From assembly GCA_964035545.1 (NCBI GenBank), contig OZ037772.1, positions 13,174,818 through 13,238,817 on the forward strand: DNA of 64,000 nucleotides. Direction: 5' to 3'. The position numbers and the translations under genes were made by a program. Positions within the stretch are counted from its first letter, which is position 1. Every line of letters begins with the position of its first letter. This document shows, piece by piece, positions 52,301-64,000 of the stretch. The notes under the pieces are model-generated. The model was not told where the DNA came from. It made no database searches and was given only the letters and a program-made list of their open reading frames with translations. This DNA comes from Bugula neritina. Taxonomy: Eukaryota; Bryozoa; Gymnolaemata; Cheilostomatida; Bugulidae.

Positions 52301-55300
52301 GCAGAGACGTGCAATACTCTACACTCCATGGTGTCCTCTTCTATCAAGTAGGTGGTGCCAAGCTTTACCCGCACCTTCACTCTCACTTCCTCCCTTATCC
52401 GTATGGTGACTGCGTAGGTGTCAAGGTCGTCTGAGGAGGGAGAAATGACGAGAGTTGAGGTATCGAGAGCTGAACAGAGCATTGTGGGTCTGTTGAGTAT
52501 ATATACATACTTACTATACGCAGAGTACATACTTACTATACACAGAGTATATACTTACTATACACAGAGTATATACTTACTATACACAGAGTATATACTT
52601 ACTACACACAGAGTATATACTTACTATACACAGAGTATATACTTACTCTTTATTGGGTTCCCTGCGAATAGAGATGGACTGAGTACAACTCGGAACTCCG
52701 GAGAGGGAATAAGTGTAGGTGCCCGGGGAGAGTGACTCAGTCGATTCAAATGGAACTGAAATGAGACTTTCTCCATTCCCAGACAGGCACTCGTCTTTAA
52801 CTATACATGAGGTAGTCCAATATATAACTACGAGTTAGTACTGTAACTATGAGTTAGTACTGTGACTATGAGTTAGTACTGTAACTAGAAGTTAGTACTG
52901 TAACTATGAGTTAGTACTGTAGCTATGGGTTAGTACTGTAACTATGAGTTAGTATTGTAGCTATGGGTTAGTACTGTAACTATGAGTTAGTACTGTAACT
53001 ATGAGTTAGTACTGTAACTATGAGTTAGTACTGTGACTATGAGTTAGTACTGTAACTATGAGTTAGTACTGTAACTATGAGTTAGTACTGTAACTAGGAG
53101 TTAGTACTGTAACTATGAGTTAGTACTGTAACTATGAGTTAGTACTGTAGCTATGGGTTAGTGCTGTAACTAGAAGTTAGTACTGTAACTATGAGTTAGT
53201 GCTATATAAATATAGAAGAATGAAGTTATTCACCATCTTGCAAGGAGAGACTGTGGGTACAAAGACCGGTTGGTTGATGAAGAAAGTAAAGATGCTGTGT
53301 GTTGGAAGATTCTCTAGTGACAGTAAATCCCTCTATAGTGATGGTGTACTGGCTGTCCCTACTGTGTGTAGTGTTGTACAGGTATTCAGTGCAGTCACTG
53401 GGTGCACTGCAACATATACATCTATACTGTATAGTAAGTATATTATAGTAAGTATATTATAGTAAGTATAGTATAGTAAGTATAGTATAGTAAGTATAGT
53501 ATAGTAAGTATAGTATAGTAAGTATAGTATAGTAAGTATAGTATAGTAAGTATAATATATAGTAAGTATAATATAGTAAGTATAGTATAGTAAGTATAGT
53601 ATAGTAAGTATAGTATAGTAAGTATAGTATAGTAAGTATAGTATAGTAAGTATAGTATAGTAAGTATAGTATAGTAAGTATAGTATAGTAAGTATAGTAT
53701 AGTAAGTATAGTATAGTAAGTATAGTATAGTAAGTATAGTATAGTAAGTATAGTATAGTAAGTATAGTATAGTAAGTATAGTATAGTAAGTATAGTATAG
53801 TAAGTATAGTATAGTAAGTATAGTATAGTAAGTATAGTATAGTAAGTATAGTATAGTAAGTATAGTATAGTAAGTATAGTATAGTAAGTATAGTATAGTA
53901 AGTATAGTATAGTAAGTATAGTATAGTAAGTATAGTATAGTAAGTATAGTATAGCAAGTATAGTATAGCAAGTATAGTATAGCAAGTATAGTATAGCAAG
54001 TATAGTATAGCAAGTATAGTATAGCAAGTATAGTATAGCAAGTATAGTATAGCAAGTATAGTATAGTAAGTATAGTATAGTAAGTATAGTATAGTAAGTA
54101 TAGTATAGTAAGTATAGTATAGTAAGTATAGTATAGTAAGTATAGTATAGTAAGTATAGTATAGTAAGTATAGTATAGTAAGTATAGTATAGTAAGTATA
54201 GTATAGTAAGTATAGTATAGTAAGTATAGTATAGTAAGTATAGTATAGTAAGTATAGTATAGTAAGTATAGTATAGTAAGTATAGTATAGTAAGTATAGT
54301 ATAGTAAGTATAGTATAGTAAGTATAGTATAGTAAGTATAGTATAGTAAGTATAGTATAGTAAGTATAGTATAGTAAGTATAGTATAGTAAGTATAGTAT
54401 AGTAAGTATAGTATAGTAAGTATAGTATAGTAAGTATAATATAGTAAGTATAGTATAGTAAGTATAGTATAGTAAGTATAGTACAGTAAGTATAGTATAG
54501 TAAGTATAGTATAGTAAGTATAGTATAGTAAGTATAATATAGTAAGTATAGTACAGTAAGTATAGTACAGTAAGTATAGTACAGTAAGTATAGTATAGTA
54601 AGTATAGTATAGTAAGTATAGTAAGTATAGTATAGTAAGTATAGTAAGTATAACATAGTAAGTATAGTATAGTAAGCATAGAATAGTAAGTACATAATAG
54701 TATATAACTTACGATTCAATAGATGTAGCTGATATATTAAGTGTTTCCAGACAAGTTATATCAGCAACAGAGTAATAAGTATACACTCCGTGTGTTGGGG
54801 CTTTGCCATCAAAAGCAATGACTTTTCTTCCCTGGTAATTTCTTCCATTCACCCAATGCTTTAACTTTGCACAAAACTTGAGCGCTTCCACTAAAGTGTG
54901 GATAACTTACTATTATACGAATAACTTACTACTATACGAATAACTTACTATTATATGAATAACTTACTATTATACGAATAACTTACTATTATACGAATAA
55001 CTTACTATTATACGAATAACTTACTATTATACGAATAACTTACTATTATATGAATAACTTACTATTATACGAATAACTTACTATTATACGAATAACTTAC
55101 TATTATATGAATAACTTACTATTATACGAATAACTTACTATTATACGAATAACTTACTATTATACGAATAACTTACTATTATACGAATAACTTACTATTA
55201 TACGAATAACTTACTATTATACGAATAACTTACTATTATATGAATAACTTACTATTATACGAATAACTTACCATTATACGAATAACTTACTATTATATGA

Positions 55301-56492
55301 ATGACTTACCGTGCACATCTATAATGAGGCTATCAAGCCCTAAAAGCCACCGATTTTGGTTGATCACAAAGGAAGTGATGTCAGATGGCGCACAAAGAAA
55401 GTTTGCTGCGCAGGAAGTACTGGTGCACACCTCTTCTTCTATATGTTGAGAAGAAATGAAGATGGTAGCATCTCGTAGAGTTACAGACGTTGTATTGTCA
55501 TGAATGTAGGTGGTCCTCTCCAGCTGGCTCATCCCTCCCAGATGCACTTTCTGTATAAAGCCAGTCAATGTGCTGATCGTGAGGGGGAAACCCTTGGTCA
55601 ACACCCTGTTCTGATCAAAGTCAACCAATCTCAGCCTCCAGTTGCTCTCCAGAGTGAAGAGTTGCTGCTGGGAGCTGGAGATGATCTGAGTGATAAGAAC
55701 AAAGCCGGCGCGTGAGAAGTCCCCGTCTGTATGACCGGGTCTAGAGCAGCTCCCTACGTGTTGTGATACAGACTTATATGAACCCGGATTCCTGATGTGG
55801 AGACAATGAGCTCCCTGCATCAGCAGAATGTACCTGCCATCTGCAAGAATGTGGAAGTCAATAGGATGTAAAGACCCCTTGTTTACCCCTGAGATAAGAG
55901 TCTCAGTAACGGTGATGTTCTCCACCTCACTGCCCGTGTAATGACGAAACCCGAGAGAGTCCGTAAAGTAGAAGCTCTCAGACTGCTGTCCTCCAAACTC
56001 CATGTGTGTCACAGGACCGACCACCCTAATCTTCCTGTTTAGTATGAAGTCGAGCACATGTGTGGCGGATAAGCTTATCCGCAAGGGGTAAAAGTCATCT
56101 TCCCGACACTCCATACCCATAGAGAGTGTCAACTTGAGCACCTGATGAAATACAACTATGCTAATTAGAGAGAGGACAACTCTGCTAGTTAGAGAGAGGA
56201 CAACTCTGTCAGTTTAAAGAGAGGACAACTCTGTCAGTAGGAGAGAGGACAACTCTGTCAGTTAGAGAGAAGACAACTCTGCTAGTTAGAGAGAGGACAA
56301 TTCTGCTAATTAGAGAGAAGACAACTCTGCTAGTTAGAGAGAAGAAAACTCTGCTAGTTAGAGAGAGGAAAACTATGCTAGTTAGAGAGAGGACAACTCT
56401 GCTAGTTCTGTAGAATAATATAGTTACTGAGTATAAGGAGCAAAAGATCTTACCATCAACACCAGTACTGTATATACTCCGGTGTAAGTCAT
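49306..56492 (-). CDS. Single-pass membrane protein A: NHL-like propeller, four Cys modules
   Basis: Ten exons on minus join in frame: 56454-56492, 55310-56141, 54713-54890, 53234-53406, 52647-52800, 52287-52489, 51977-52112, 51687-51788, 49518-49811, 49306-49432; 745 residues. A signal peptide (MTYTGVYTVLVLMVLKL) is split by intron 1. One large exon encodes a propeller-like region (about 23-290) with an NHL-type turn HVGSCSRPGHTDGDFSRAGF. Four exons each encode one module of 50-68 residues with two cysteines, ending G(V/T)YTY...C or (L/T)Y(F/L)...C. Residues about 537-560 (YLFLLLAELLYLIVSLIVVI) are a membrane helix preceded, unusually, by GRRRR. The 185-residue tail has five ATKMSAANQLP-type repeats and ends YYPQLPARQYGAT. 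Intron phases match paralogue B. Ligand and function are unknown; the layout also recalls CatSper auxiliary subunits, a weaker alternative. Confidence 0.85.
49580..49765 (-). repeat. 33-bp coding minisatellite in the cytoplasmic tail of A
   Basis: Five copies of an 11-residue unit (NQLPATKMSAA), one with NSLP. The period keeps frame. Confidence 0.9.
49830..49980. repeat. TA-rich low-complexity tract in intron 8 of A
   Basis: Runs of actatactatatactatact, similar in sequence to BET intron 3. Confidence 0.85.
50243..51665. repeat. 31-bp array, 1.4 kb, in intron 8 of A
   Basis: About 46 copies of tagtaatatagctgacatac then agtgtaatata, differing mostly at one site (agctg or aactg). Minus-strand ORFs of about 480 codons exist in all three frames because 31 bases times three is stop-free; they are not genes. 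One divergent unit near 51430 carries three changes. Confidence 0.97.
51797..51902. repeat. 23-bp array in intron 7 of A
   Basis: Five copies of gcaatgtgattggttcattt plus att or aat. Each holds ATTGG, an inverted CCAAT box. Confidence 0.9.
52128..52275. repeat. About 33-bp array in intron 6 of A
   Basis: Four to five copies of tgattggctacttgagaagt then gaacactgctac; also ATTGG-bearing. Confidence 0.85.
52493..52648 (-). repeat. 22-bp donor-bearing array in intron 5 of A
   Basis: On minus the intron starts gtaagtatatactctgtgta plus ta and this unit repeats about seven times, so each copy begins with the donor itself. Confidence 0.95.
52825..53200. repeat. 19-bp array in intron 4 of A
   Basis: About 19 copies of taactatgagttagtactg with gctatggg and ctagaag variants. 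Confidence 0.95.
53432..54690. repeat. 14-bp array, 1.26 kb, in intron 3 of A
   Basis: About 89 copies of gtaagtatagtata on plus, with a block of eight gcaagta variants near 53955-54060. The donor-like motif is on the strand opposite to the gene. Long minus ORFs ([12 protein letters not shown]) are artefacts. Confidence 0.97.
54900..55309 (-). repeat. 20-bp donor-bearing array in intron 2 of A
   Basis: On minus the intron starts gtaagtcattcatataatag and continues as taagttattcgtataatag repeats, about 20 copies, each reading agtaagttatt, a donor match. Confidence 0.95.
56155..56405. repeat. 22-bp array in intron 1 of A
   Basis: About 11 copies of agagagaggacaactctgct plus ag or tgtcag. Confidence 0.95.
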
Positions 56493-56743
56493 GCTTCAAG
56501 AAGATAAGCATGTACTAGTAATGCTGTAAACACATATTTGTATTACTATCACAGCCTCAATCCTCATTTCACAAGTGATTGTTGGCACACTGCATTACAG
56601 CATGAACTCAACTGTTCTCTGGAATATATACATATTTTATTCTTTGTATTCTACTCGAAACCATATCACTGCTTTTATCAATTCAAACACCAACTTACAG
56701 CTGGTACTTACTATAATGATCTACAGTTACTTACTATATAGTA

Positions 56744-57372
56744 AGTAACTGTAGATCAGTATATACTGATCTACAGTTACTTACTATACTGATCTACAGT
56801 TACTTACTATACTGATCTACAGTTACTTACTATACTGATCTACAGTTACTTACTATATTGATCTACAGTTACTTACTATACTGATCTACAGTTACTTACT
56901 ATACTGATGTACAGTTACTTACTATACTGATCTACAGTTACTTACTATATTGATATACAGTTACTTACTATACTGATCTACAGTTACTTACTATACTGAT
57001 GTACAGTTACTTACTATACTGATCTACAGTTACTTACTATACTGATCTACAGTTACTTACTATACTGATCTACAGTTACTTACTATACTGATCTACAGTT
57101 ACTTACTATACTGATCTACAGTTACTTACTATACTGATCTACAGTTACTTACTATACTGATCTACAGTTACTTACTATACTGATCTACAGTTACTTACTA
57201 TACTGATCTACTGTTACTTACTATACTGATCTACTGTTACTTACTATACTGATCTACTGTTACTTACTATACTGATCTACAGTTACTTACTATACTGATC
57301 TACTGTTACTTACTATACTAATCTACAGTTACTTACTATACTGATCTACAGTTACTTACTATACTGATCTAC
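56744..57372. repeat. 23-bp array between receptors A and B
   Basis: About 27 copies of tgatctacagttacttacta plus tac, in the spacer between the 5' end of A and the 3' end of B. The first unit is flanked by an inverted copy (tatatagtaagtaactgtag), giving a hairpin of about 20 bases at 56715-56755. Confidence 0.95.
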
Positions 57373-57592
57373 TCCCACGGATTTGTTCAATTTAATTGCT
57401 AAAGTTCTACATGACACACATAAGATTATACCATGCAAATATGTCCTTGACATTACAGACTATGTCATTGACATTGCAAAATTAAATGTATTAAAATAGA
57501 TGAGTTGATGAATTATAATCTTTATTACTTTATAACAAATTACAACATTTGATTTATTCTTGGTATGCCTATGTGTCCTTGACCTGAATTGT

Positions 57593-57880
57593 TGCTATGT
57601 GTGTGTGTCCTTGACCTGAATTGTTGCTATGTGTGTGTGTCCTTGACCTGAATTTTTGCTATGTGTGTGTGTCCTTGACCTGAATTGTTGCTATGTGTGT
57701 GTGTCCTTGACCTGAATTGTTGCTATGTGTGTGTGTCCTTGACCTGAATTGTTGCTATGTGTGTGTGTCCTTGACCTGAATTGTTGCTATGTGTGTGTCT
57801 CATGACAAGTTGCTATGTGTGTCTCATGACAAGTTGCTGTGTGTGTCTCATGACAAGTTGCTATGTGTGTGTCTCATGAC
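57593..57880. repeat. 32-bp and 24-bp arrays in the 3' flank of B
   Basis: Seven copies of gtgtccttgacctgaattgt then tgctatgtgtgt, followed by four copies of ctcatgacaagttgctatgt plus gtgt. The second reaches the stop codon of B: its TAG is the cta of 'ttgctatg'. Confidence 0.9.
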
Positions 57881-57886
57881 AAGTTG

Positions 57887-60800
57887 CTATGTGCTGGTAT
57901 TTTTCTTCCAGCAGTATGGTTTGAGTTTATCAAATCCGAAGCTGATGAAAAGCAAGAAGGAGGCGACCAAGAGAGAAGGGATGAAGGCGAGGGAGATAAT
58001 TTCTACAAAGTATTATACAACCAGGTTAAGGTTAAGGGAAGGTCAAGGGAAGGTTGAAAAAGGCAGCACAGCTTACTCACTTACCATCATTGGAGAGGCG
58101 AGACGTAGAAATACCAAACCGGGCAGCAGCTTCACCTGAAGAATAATGAGTGAAGAGTAAGTATATAGTGCAGAGTAAGTATACATGTCAGAGTAAGTAT
58201 ACATGTCAGAGTAAGTATATAGTGTCAGAGTAAGTATATTATGTCAGAGTAAGTATATTAGTGTCAGAGTAAGTATATAGTGTCAGAGTAAGTATATAGT
58301 GTCAGAGTAAGTATATAGTGTCAGAGTAAGTATATAGTGTCAGAGTAAGTATACATGTCAGAGTAAGTATATAGTGTCAGAGTAAGTATACATGTCAGAG
58401 TAAGTATACATGTCAGAGTAAGTATATAGTGTCAGAGTAAGTATATTATGTCAGAGTAAGTATACATGTCAGAGTAAGTATACATGTCAGAGTAAGTATA
58501 TTAGTGTCAGAGTAAGTATATAGTGTCAGAGTAAGTATATAGTGTCAGAGTAAGTATATAGTGTCAGAGTAAGTATATAGTGTCAGAGTAAGTATACATG
58601 TCAGAGTAAGTATACATGTCAGAGTAAGTATATAGTGTCAGAGTAAGTATATAGTGTCAGAGTAAGTACGTGAAGTACCTGAGAGCGTGGCACTAACAGA
58701 CAAAATACAGTCTCCCTCGGCATTCAGGATGTAGGTGGAGCCACTCTGCAGACTAATAGTCAGAGACAAACCGGGAAGATTCGTAGTTGTCACCTCTTTG
58801 TCGGAATCCAACTGGAAGTCCTGCTGCTGCGTACATTCCGTTGGCTCCCTGAACAGATGAAAACATGAGTTTCTTGAGAGTTTCACTAGGAGAGTGTCTA
58901 TATACAGCAATCATAGCTGAGTGTGAGCTTACTTGGCGTATTTAAGTTTGATGAGTTTGATCCAGCCCTTGCAGGGAGCGGTGAGGTACTGGAGGAACAT
59001 GTAGACTCCGCTGGAGCGAATGGCTGTCAGGTTAGAGTCTATGGTAAGCTCAACGTCTTTAGGGGGGAAGTAGTTGAGGTTGAGAGGGCATTGCTTCTTT
59101 ACTAATACAGAGTATACAGTATGTATTACAGAGTATATAATACAGAGTATATATAATACAGAGTACAGAGTATATATAATACAGAGTATAGAGTATATAT
59201 AATACAGAGTATATATAATATAGAGTATATAATACAGAGTATATATTACAGAGTATATATAATACAGAGTATATATAATACAGAGTATATATAATACAGA
59301 GTATATATAATACAGAGTATATATAACACAGAGAAGACAGTAATGCAGAGTATAAGCTATACCCGGGACAGAAAACACGTTCCCTTCGACACTCTGCAAC
59401 ACCAACTCGTCGTTCAGCAGAGCCAGGATGGTTTTGTTGGTCAGCAGCTCACAATCTCTGGAGGAAATGCCAGGAATACTGCAGACAGACTGGTACGAGC
59501 TATCCTGAGTGTCGTGGAAGGTGAAGATCTTTGTGGCCGTATGAGGGCCAATGACGAGGTCCCGGGCTAGGAAGACAAGGTCAGACTTGAGCTCAGTTGG
59601 GAGTTGGGAGACGGCCAAGTCTGGTGAGGTGATGTCCATCTTGTGGACGGTGGTGGGAGCCATGATGAAGATGTAGTTGTAGTCGGAGGAGGAGAGTTTG
59701 GTGGCCGACAGCATGACCGGGCTGCTAGCCAACAGCAGAGTGTTGACAGCCAGAGTCTCAGAGTCAAACTCTCTCAGAGATCCATCGCCGTCCAGGATAA
59801 ACACTCTCTGTGGCTGGAGGAGGTTTCTGGTCATGCTCCGAGGGCCGACGAATCTGGCCGACTTTGCGTGGTCATCAACATGGCCGCTTGTGTCGCAGCT
59901 GCCGGCAACGTGAGTGACGGAGACCGCCCTGGTATTGTAGCGGGAAAGGCAAAACAAATCTCGGAAGACGACGAGGGCCACGTCTGCCGCCAGGAATAGG
60001 AAGTCGATGACGACGCCGTTGATGAACTGAGTGGAGACGGTTTGCAGTGGACTGACGATTCTCAAGTCTCCTGCAATATTCATTACGAGAGATCCGTCTG
60101 CGGCCTTGGCTACTCTCTGCACCTCTTTATCACTATTCACCCATATCTTGGCCTCTCCAAACTGAAACCTATCGGATAATATATAATAACGAATAACATT
60201 GACAGCTCATCATGCAATACTAATCCAACTAGATACAGATCTGATGTCTTACCTTTCATTCACCCGGGCATCGTAAGAAAACTCTCCATTGCTTCTCTCT
60301 ACCAGCGCCTACAAAGAAATTTCAAGTAGTTATCTAATATGAATATATAATATGTGTTGTTATTCAGTGAGTGTGGTATAAAAGTTTCATTATATTAAAA
60401 TTGATGATAGTTATCACAAGAACTACTCTAAAGACTACTACACTGGTACCACGTTATGCATTGCACTGATAGCAAAAAGTTAAACCTAGAAAAGTCTTAG
60501 AATGATGCAAGATTATTATATTACTGTTTATAAAAAGCAAACAAACATACCCCAAATTTTTATTTTCATTAGATTTATACTCTTTAGGATAATAATTATA
60601 ATAAATTTATTTGATAATCTTAATCATAATGATGATTGTTTGAAGTAATCATTATAAACATTAATTATATTTCATATATGGTAGCAATAATCATGATCAT
60701 AATGCTAGTGCTACTAGTAGCAGTATTACTGTTACTATTAGTTTAGTTAATATTTGTAAGTACATATTCATATTGATATTATAATTGTGATCATAAATGA

Positions 60801-63800
60801 ACCAATTATATTGATAATTTGAATTATTATTATCTTGATAGTAACTTTTACTAGGTAATGAGAATTATTTATTATTATCATCATCATGACAATGCATAAA
60901 ATAAAACGAAGACAAAGAGAAGAATGAATAGTATTATTTATTTTAAAATAGCAACTTCAAGCTTAAAGTTAAACCAGTCAGCTCTATCGAAAGCAAGATA
61001 CGACTTAAGAGTTTGCAATAGCTTACAAATACAAGCGTAAAATATTTTATGAGCATTGTAAAATATTCAATTGGTAATGCTATTCTAGAAGTTATGGATG
61101 TAGCCGGTGCCAGAATAAATCAAAATTGGCAAAGAGCATTGCGTCCACAAGTTTAGCACCAACAGTCACAGTCCATTACCAGAAACGGTGTATAATAGTG
61201 AAAGCATTGGCTGCGTTCATTAGCCTCAAAACTCGCAAACTCATCAGTTGTGCGAGTTTGAGAGTATATTAGTATGGACAGTCATAACCAATCAGTATAA
61301 TATTATATTATTAACTTGAAATATAATTCTAAAAAATGTATGGCATTATTATTTATTATTAGGAAAATTACATTACACCCAAACAGTCGATGGAAATACT
61401 TACAGATGCTGTAAAAATTGCCAAAAGGCACGTCAAGTTACTCAGATTCATTGCAGCATTTACAATTATGGAAATGGATGCTGTTTTGTTTTTTTGATGA
61501 AAGGCACTAAAGCTGATTATGCAACAATAGTGAGAAATATTTGCATTCAGTGTAATAATCATTATGGCTTTTAGTATGAAAATATTCATAGCTTAGGTTC
61601 TTTACATGCAAGTCATTGTATGTTGCGTACTGCATAAGCTCCGGTAGAATGTATTATAGGACTGTGGATAATAAAGCCTTATAGCAAGGCCAATTACAAA
61701 AGGCTATGTAAGTTATGTGCTAACCATCATGCAATAAATGTACCGCCAATGAGCTGCAACAGTTGCAATCAACGAGAGAATACAACTCTGTTGCAACAGA
61801 ATATGCTATGAGTAGTTGGAGCTCAGTGTATGGTAGCAGTAATGTTTATATAATATATAGAGAGACCAGATCTTATATGTATTCATAGAGTGTTCAAGGT
61901 AGTTGAATAGTTTTATTACAAAATATGGAATACAACATTAAAACACACGCAAAATATTATAATAAGATACTTTCATAGAGTGGGCTAGCGTTGGTCTAGA
62001 GAAGTTAATCAATGTATTTACTATTAGCTAAATCCCTTATGTTAAATTTCAACTACTAAAATTATACGACTACATCAGTTAATGTTCATCACAGTACAAG
62101 CAATAACATATAATCATATTACAATGATTGTTCATATAATATAACAGCAAACGCCATAAACTAAAATAAAAGCATTAAAATTCTAATTATCCCTCTCAAA
62201 ATAATTACAATAATGTTCACAATATATTACAATAAATGTATAGCTTTAAGCAACAGTGTAAAGTACTTCAACGATACAGCTATGTTCATTGGTTACTTTT
62301 GGTGGTTTAAAAACTCTGATTGGTCAACACAGTGTTTATTCTTTCAGTTTGTTGGGACTGTGTATGTGTTGGAGATGCCGATTGGTTAACTGACATGTGT
62401 TTCAGCTACTGATTGGTTACTGGGCGTATGTTGTCTTCTGAATGTGGGTGGCCTTGTCCTGTGAAATCATATAAATAACATTTTTTTACTCACTTTCAAC
62501 TGAGCATAACTGCGGACACAGTATAACTGTGTACTCAGTATAACTGCGGACACAGTATAACTGTGTACTCAGTATAACTGCGAACACAGTATAACTGCGT
62601 ACTCAGTATAACTGCGTACTCAGTATAACTGCGTACTCAGTATAACTGCGTACTCAGTATAACTGTGTACTCAGTAACTTAGTATAATTGTGCACACAGT
62701 AAAACTGTGTACTCAGTTCAGTTATTGAAACAATTAGTGGGTTGAGGAAATGACATGGTAAGGTTAAAATAATTACCAATCACCCAACAGACACTCACAC
62801 AGAGACATATCATGCACAGTTTGGATATGCACCAGGTGGATGCAGTTACTAGAGCCTTAGTAACTGAGAAGTACATAGCAGGAGAGTGTAGGGTTATTGG
62901 TGAGTCTCACCCACACAATAGTATGTAAAAGTACATGCAAATTACAGAAAACAGTTAGATAGGTTAACAGAGAACTGAATGAAGAGAAATAAACAAAAGG
63001 AGAGAGATTGACAAAATGAATGTTTGAATGACTGTAAGTGAGTGACTGTGAGTGAGAGGTAGTAAGTAAGTGACTGTGAATGAGTGACTGTGAGTAAGTG
63101 ACTGTGAGTAAGAGATAGTAATGGTGAGTAAGAGATAGTGAGTAAAGGACAGTAAGTAAGAGAAAGTGACTGTGATAGTTGGAGACACAATACCAACACA
63201 ATAAGAAACAACGAATGGCGGCATGCGTTACAACAGAGTGCTCGTGCGTTATCTGCTTGCTCAGTGCATGGCAGACTCAAGCTTCAAACAAGAAGAAACA
63301 GAGAGTCATGTGACTTTTACTCGTACAATAAAATACAACATGAAATATTGAAGACTATAGGCTAGATGGCTTGGCAAGCATTAGCCAGGCAGCAAGGGGC
63401 GTAAGAGAGACGCCCCTGTGAGGGCACTGCGCTTACACAATCAGCTCCTAAGGAGAAGGTTTGGGTGCTTGTTGAACAAGCTCGGCTCTTTCCTAGAGGA
63501 TCAGAATAAACTCATTACTAAAACAGTTGACAGACATTTGGTGTACAGACAGTCGAGTGAGTAGGACTCTGTTGCAAGCTAAATAAAGAGCAGATGTTAG
63601 TGAGAACAGACAGACGGTGGAGTTGAGCTGGTGAGACACAGCAGACACGGCATGGGGCACTGAGAGCACTGACTCAAGTAGTGACATACTGACTCAAGTA
63701 GTGACATACTGACTCAAGTAGTGACATACTGACTCAAGTAGTGACATACTGACTCAAGTGGTGGCATACAGGTGCAAGTGCTCGGTGTAGACTCACTAAC

Positions 63801-63989
63801 TCAGTGGCGTGTAATCAACACAAACAGGCTGAGATGAAATACCAAGCATTCAGTTAGTTAGTGACTCACAACTGTAACACTTACCTCGCCAGCTGGGCTG
63901 ACTAACGTAGTCGTAACCTGACTTCCTGTTCCCCAGTTCTCTCTCTCGTACTCTAGAGCCTCTGCAGGTCCCTTATCCTTAGCGTACAC
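57887..63989 (-). CDS. Single-pass membrane protein B: NHL-like propeller, two Cys modules (5' end outside)
   Basis: Seven exons on minus: 63885-63989, 60253-60308, 59363-60168, 58933-59101, 58679-58848, 58085-58135, 57887-58002, giving 490 residues. The first visible exon starts after an acceptor (ctgacag), so the start and any signal peptide lie beyond 64000. The large exon encodes the propeller, with the NHL-like turn THVAGSCDTSGHVDDHAKSA and repeated D-x-D strand turns (ILDGDGSLREFD). Two exons then encode one module pair: VKKQC...GVYMFLQYLTAPC and KEPTEC...STYILNAEGDC. An 18-residue linker exon precedes the last exon, which gives a membrane helix (IISLAFIPSLLVASFLLFIS) and the short tail DKLKPYCWKKNTST. 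Intron phases (1, 2, 1, then 1) equal those of A, so A and B are tandem duplicates, B with one module pair and A with two. Function unknown. Confidence 0.82.
58155..58668. repeat. 19-bp array in an intron of B
   Basis: About 28 copies of agagtaagtatatagtgtc with acatgtc and attatgtc variants. The GTAAGT is antisense to the gene. Confidence 0.95.
59104..59342. repeat. 16-bp array in an intron of B
   Basis: About 15 copies of tacagagtatatataa, irregular, filling the intron between the propeller exon and the first module exon. Confidence 0.92.
62512..62705. repeat. About 18-bp array in the long intron of B
   Basis: About ten copies of actcagtataactgcgt alternating early on with ggacacagtataactgtgt. 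Confidence 0.9.
63030..63172. repeat. Irregular gtgagtaagtgact array
   Basis: Permutations of gtaagtgactgtgagt and gagatagtgagt. Rich in GTAAGT and GTGAGT on plus. Confidence 0.8.
63664..63770. repeat. 20-bp array near the window end
   Basis: Five copies of tgacatactgactcaagtag, the last one degenerate (gtggcatacaggtgcaagtg). Confidence 0.92.
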
Positions 63990-64000
63990 CTGTCAGCATA

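Larger units (their letters stand above)
60309..63884 (-). other. Long intron of B (3.6 kb)
   Basis: The flanking exons join in phase 0. Contents: AT-rich DNA with the permuted atgact/tactag texture (60600-60880), a 62510-62700 array, a 63030-63170 run and a 63665-63765 array. No nested gene is recognised; the minus ORF at 61368-61589 has no support. Confidence 0.6.

Noticed and set aside
53333-54719. Minus ORFs of 420-448 codons rich in Leu, Tyr and Thr
   Set aside because: Translation of the 14-bp array in intron 3 of receptor A; only the ends overlap real exons.
61368-61589. Hydrophobic minus ORF in the long intron of receptor B
   Set aside because: Could be mistaken for a signal-peptide exon, but flanking exons join without it in phase 0 and its context is AT-rich filler.
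49306-63989. CatSper auxiliary subunits
   Set aside because: The layout (propeller, small beta domains, one membrane helix) is similar, but the NHL-type turns and the paired cysteine modules fit better. Kept as an alternative.

Overview
This is a eukaryotic, almost certainly metazoan, nuclear window. It is AT-rich, has GT-AG introns in nearly every gene, and holds animal-specific families: a BET protein with a BRD4-type C-terminal motif, WDR5, two Bcl-2-family proteins, a uromodulin-like D8C domain and NHL-propeller membrane proteins. The species cannot be read from the sequence. Short introns, modest intergenic spacing and divergent Bcl-2 and receptor genes would suit an early-branching invertebrate such as a sponge, but that is inference. 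All gene models below were joined by hand, checking codon phase across every junction.

Layout. 1-5.4 kb: AT-rich intergenic DNA with three tandem arrays. 5.4-8.7 kb (+): Bcl-2-like gene 1, five exons, with a coding minisatellite at its N-terminus. 8.8-26.1 kb: a gene-poor stretch with tRNA-derived SINE pieces and large arrays, including a 2.7-kb 23-bp satellite. 26.1-28.1 kb (+): Bcl-2-like gene 2, five exons, with the classic intron after the GGW of BH2. 28.9-30.1 kb (-): a secreted D8C protein with a mucin-like repeat. 30.75-35.4 kb (-): WDR5, nine exons. 38.67-48.9 kb (+): a BRD4/fs(1)h-type BET gene with two bromodomains, NET, SEED and the C-terminal P-TEFb-binding motif; a short form can end inside an intron. 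49.3-56.5 kb (-) and 57.9-64.0 kb (-, 5' end outside): two tandem paralogues of a single-pass membrane protein with an NHL-like propeller and paired cysteine modules.

Two things stand out. First, almost every intron and many spacers are filled by their own private minisatellite, and several of these arrays start at the splice site, so that each unit repeats a near-consensus donor or acceptor, in three cases with a few bases of the adjacent exon. Second, the two tandem receptor genes are built from a two-exon cassette (phase 1-2 then 2-1), each exon carrying one small two-cysteine module. The cassette is present twice in one gene and once in the other, which looks like an undescribed, exon-shuffled extracellular module family.

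Functional links: WDR5 and the BET gene are divergent neighbours and both encode histone-reading chromatin proteins. The Bcl-2-like genes act, by family, in mitochondrial apoptosis control. The D8C and NHL proteins are secretory or cell-surface products.
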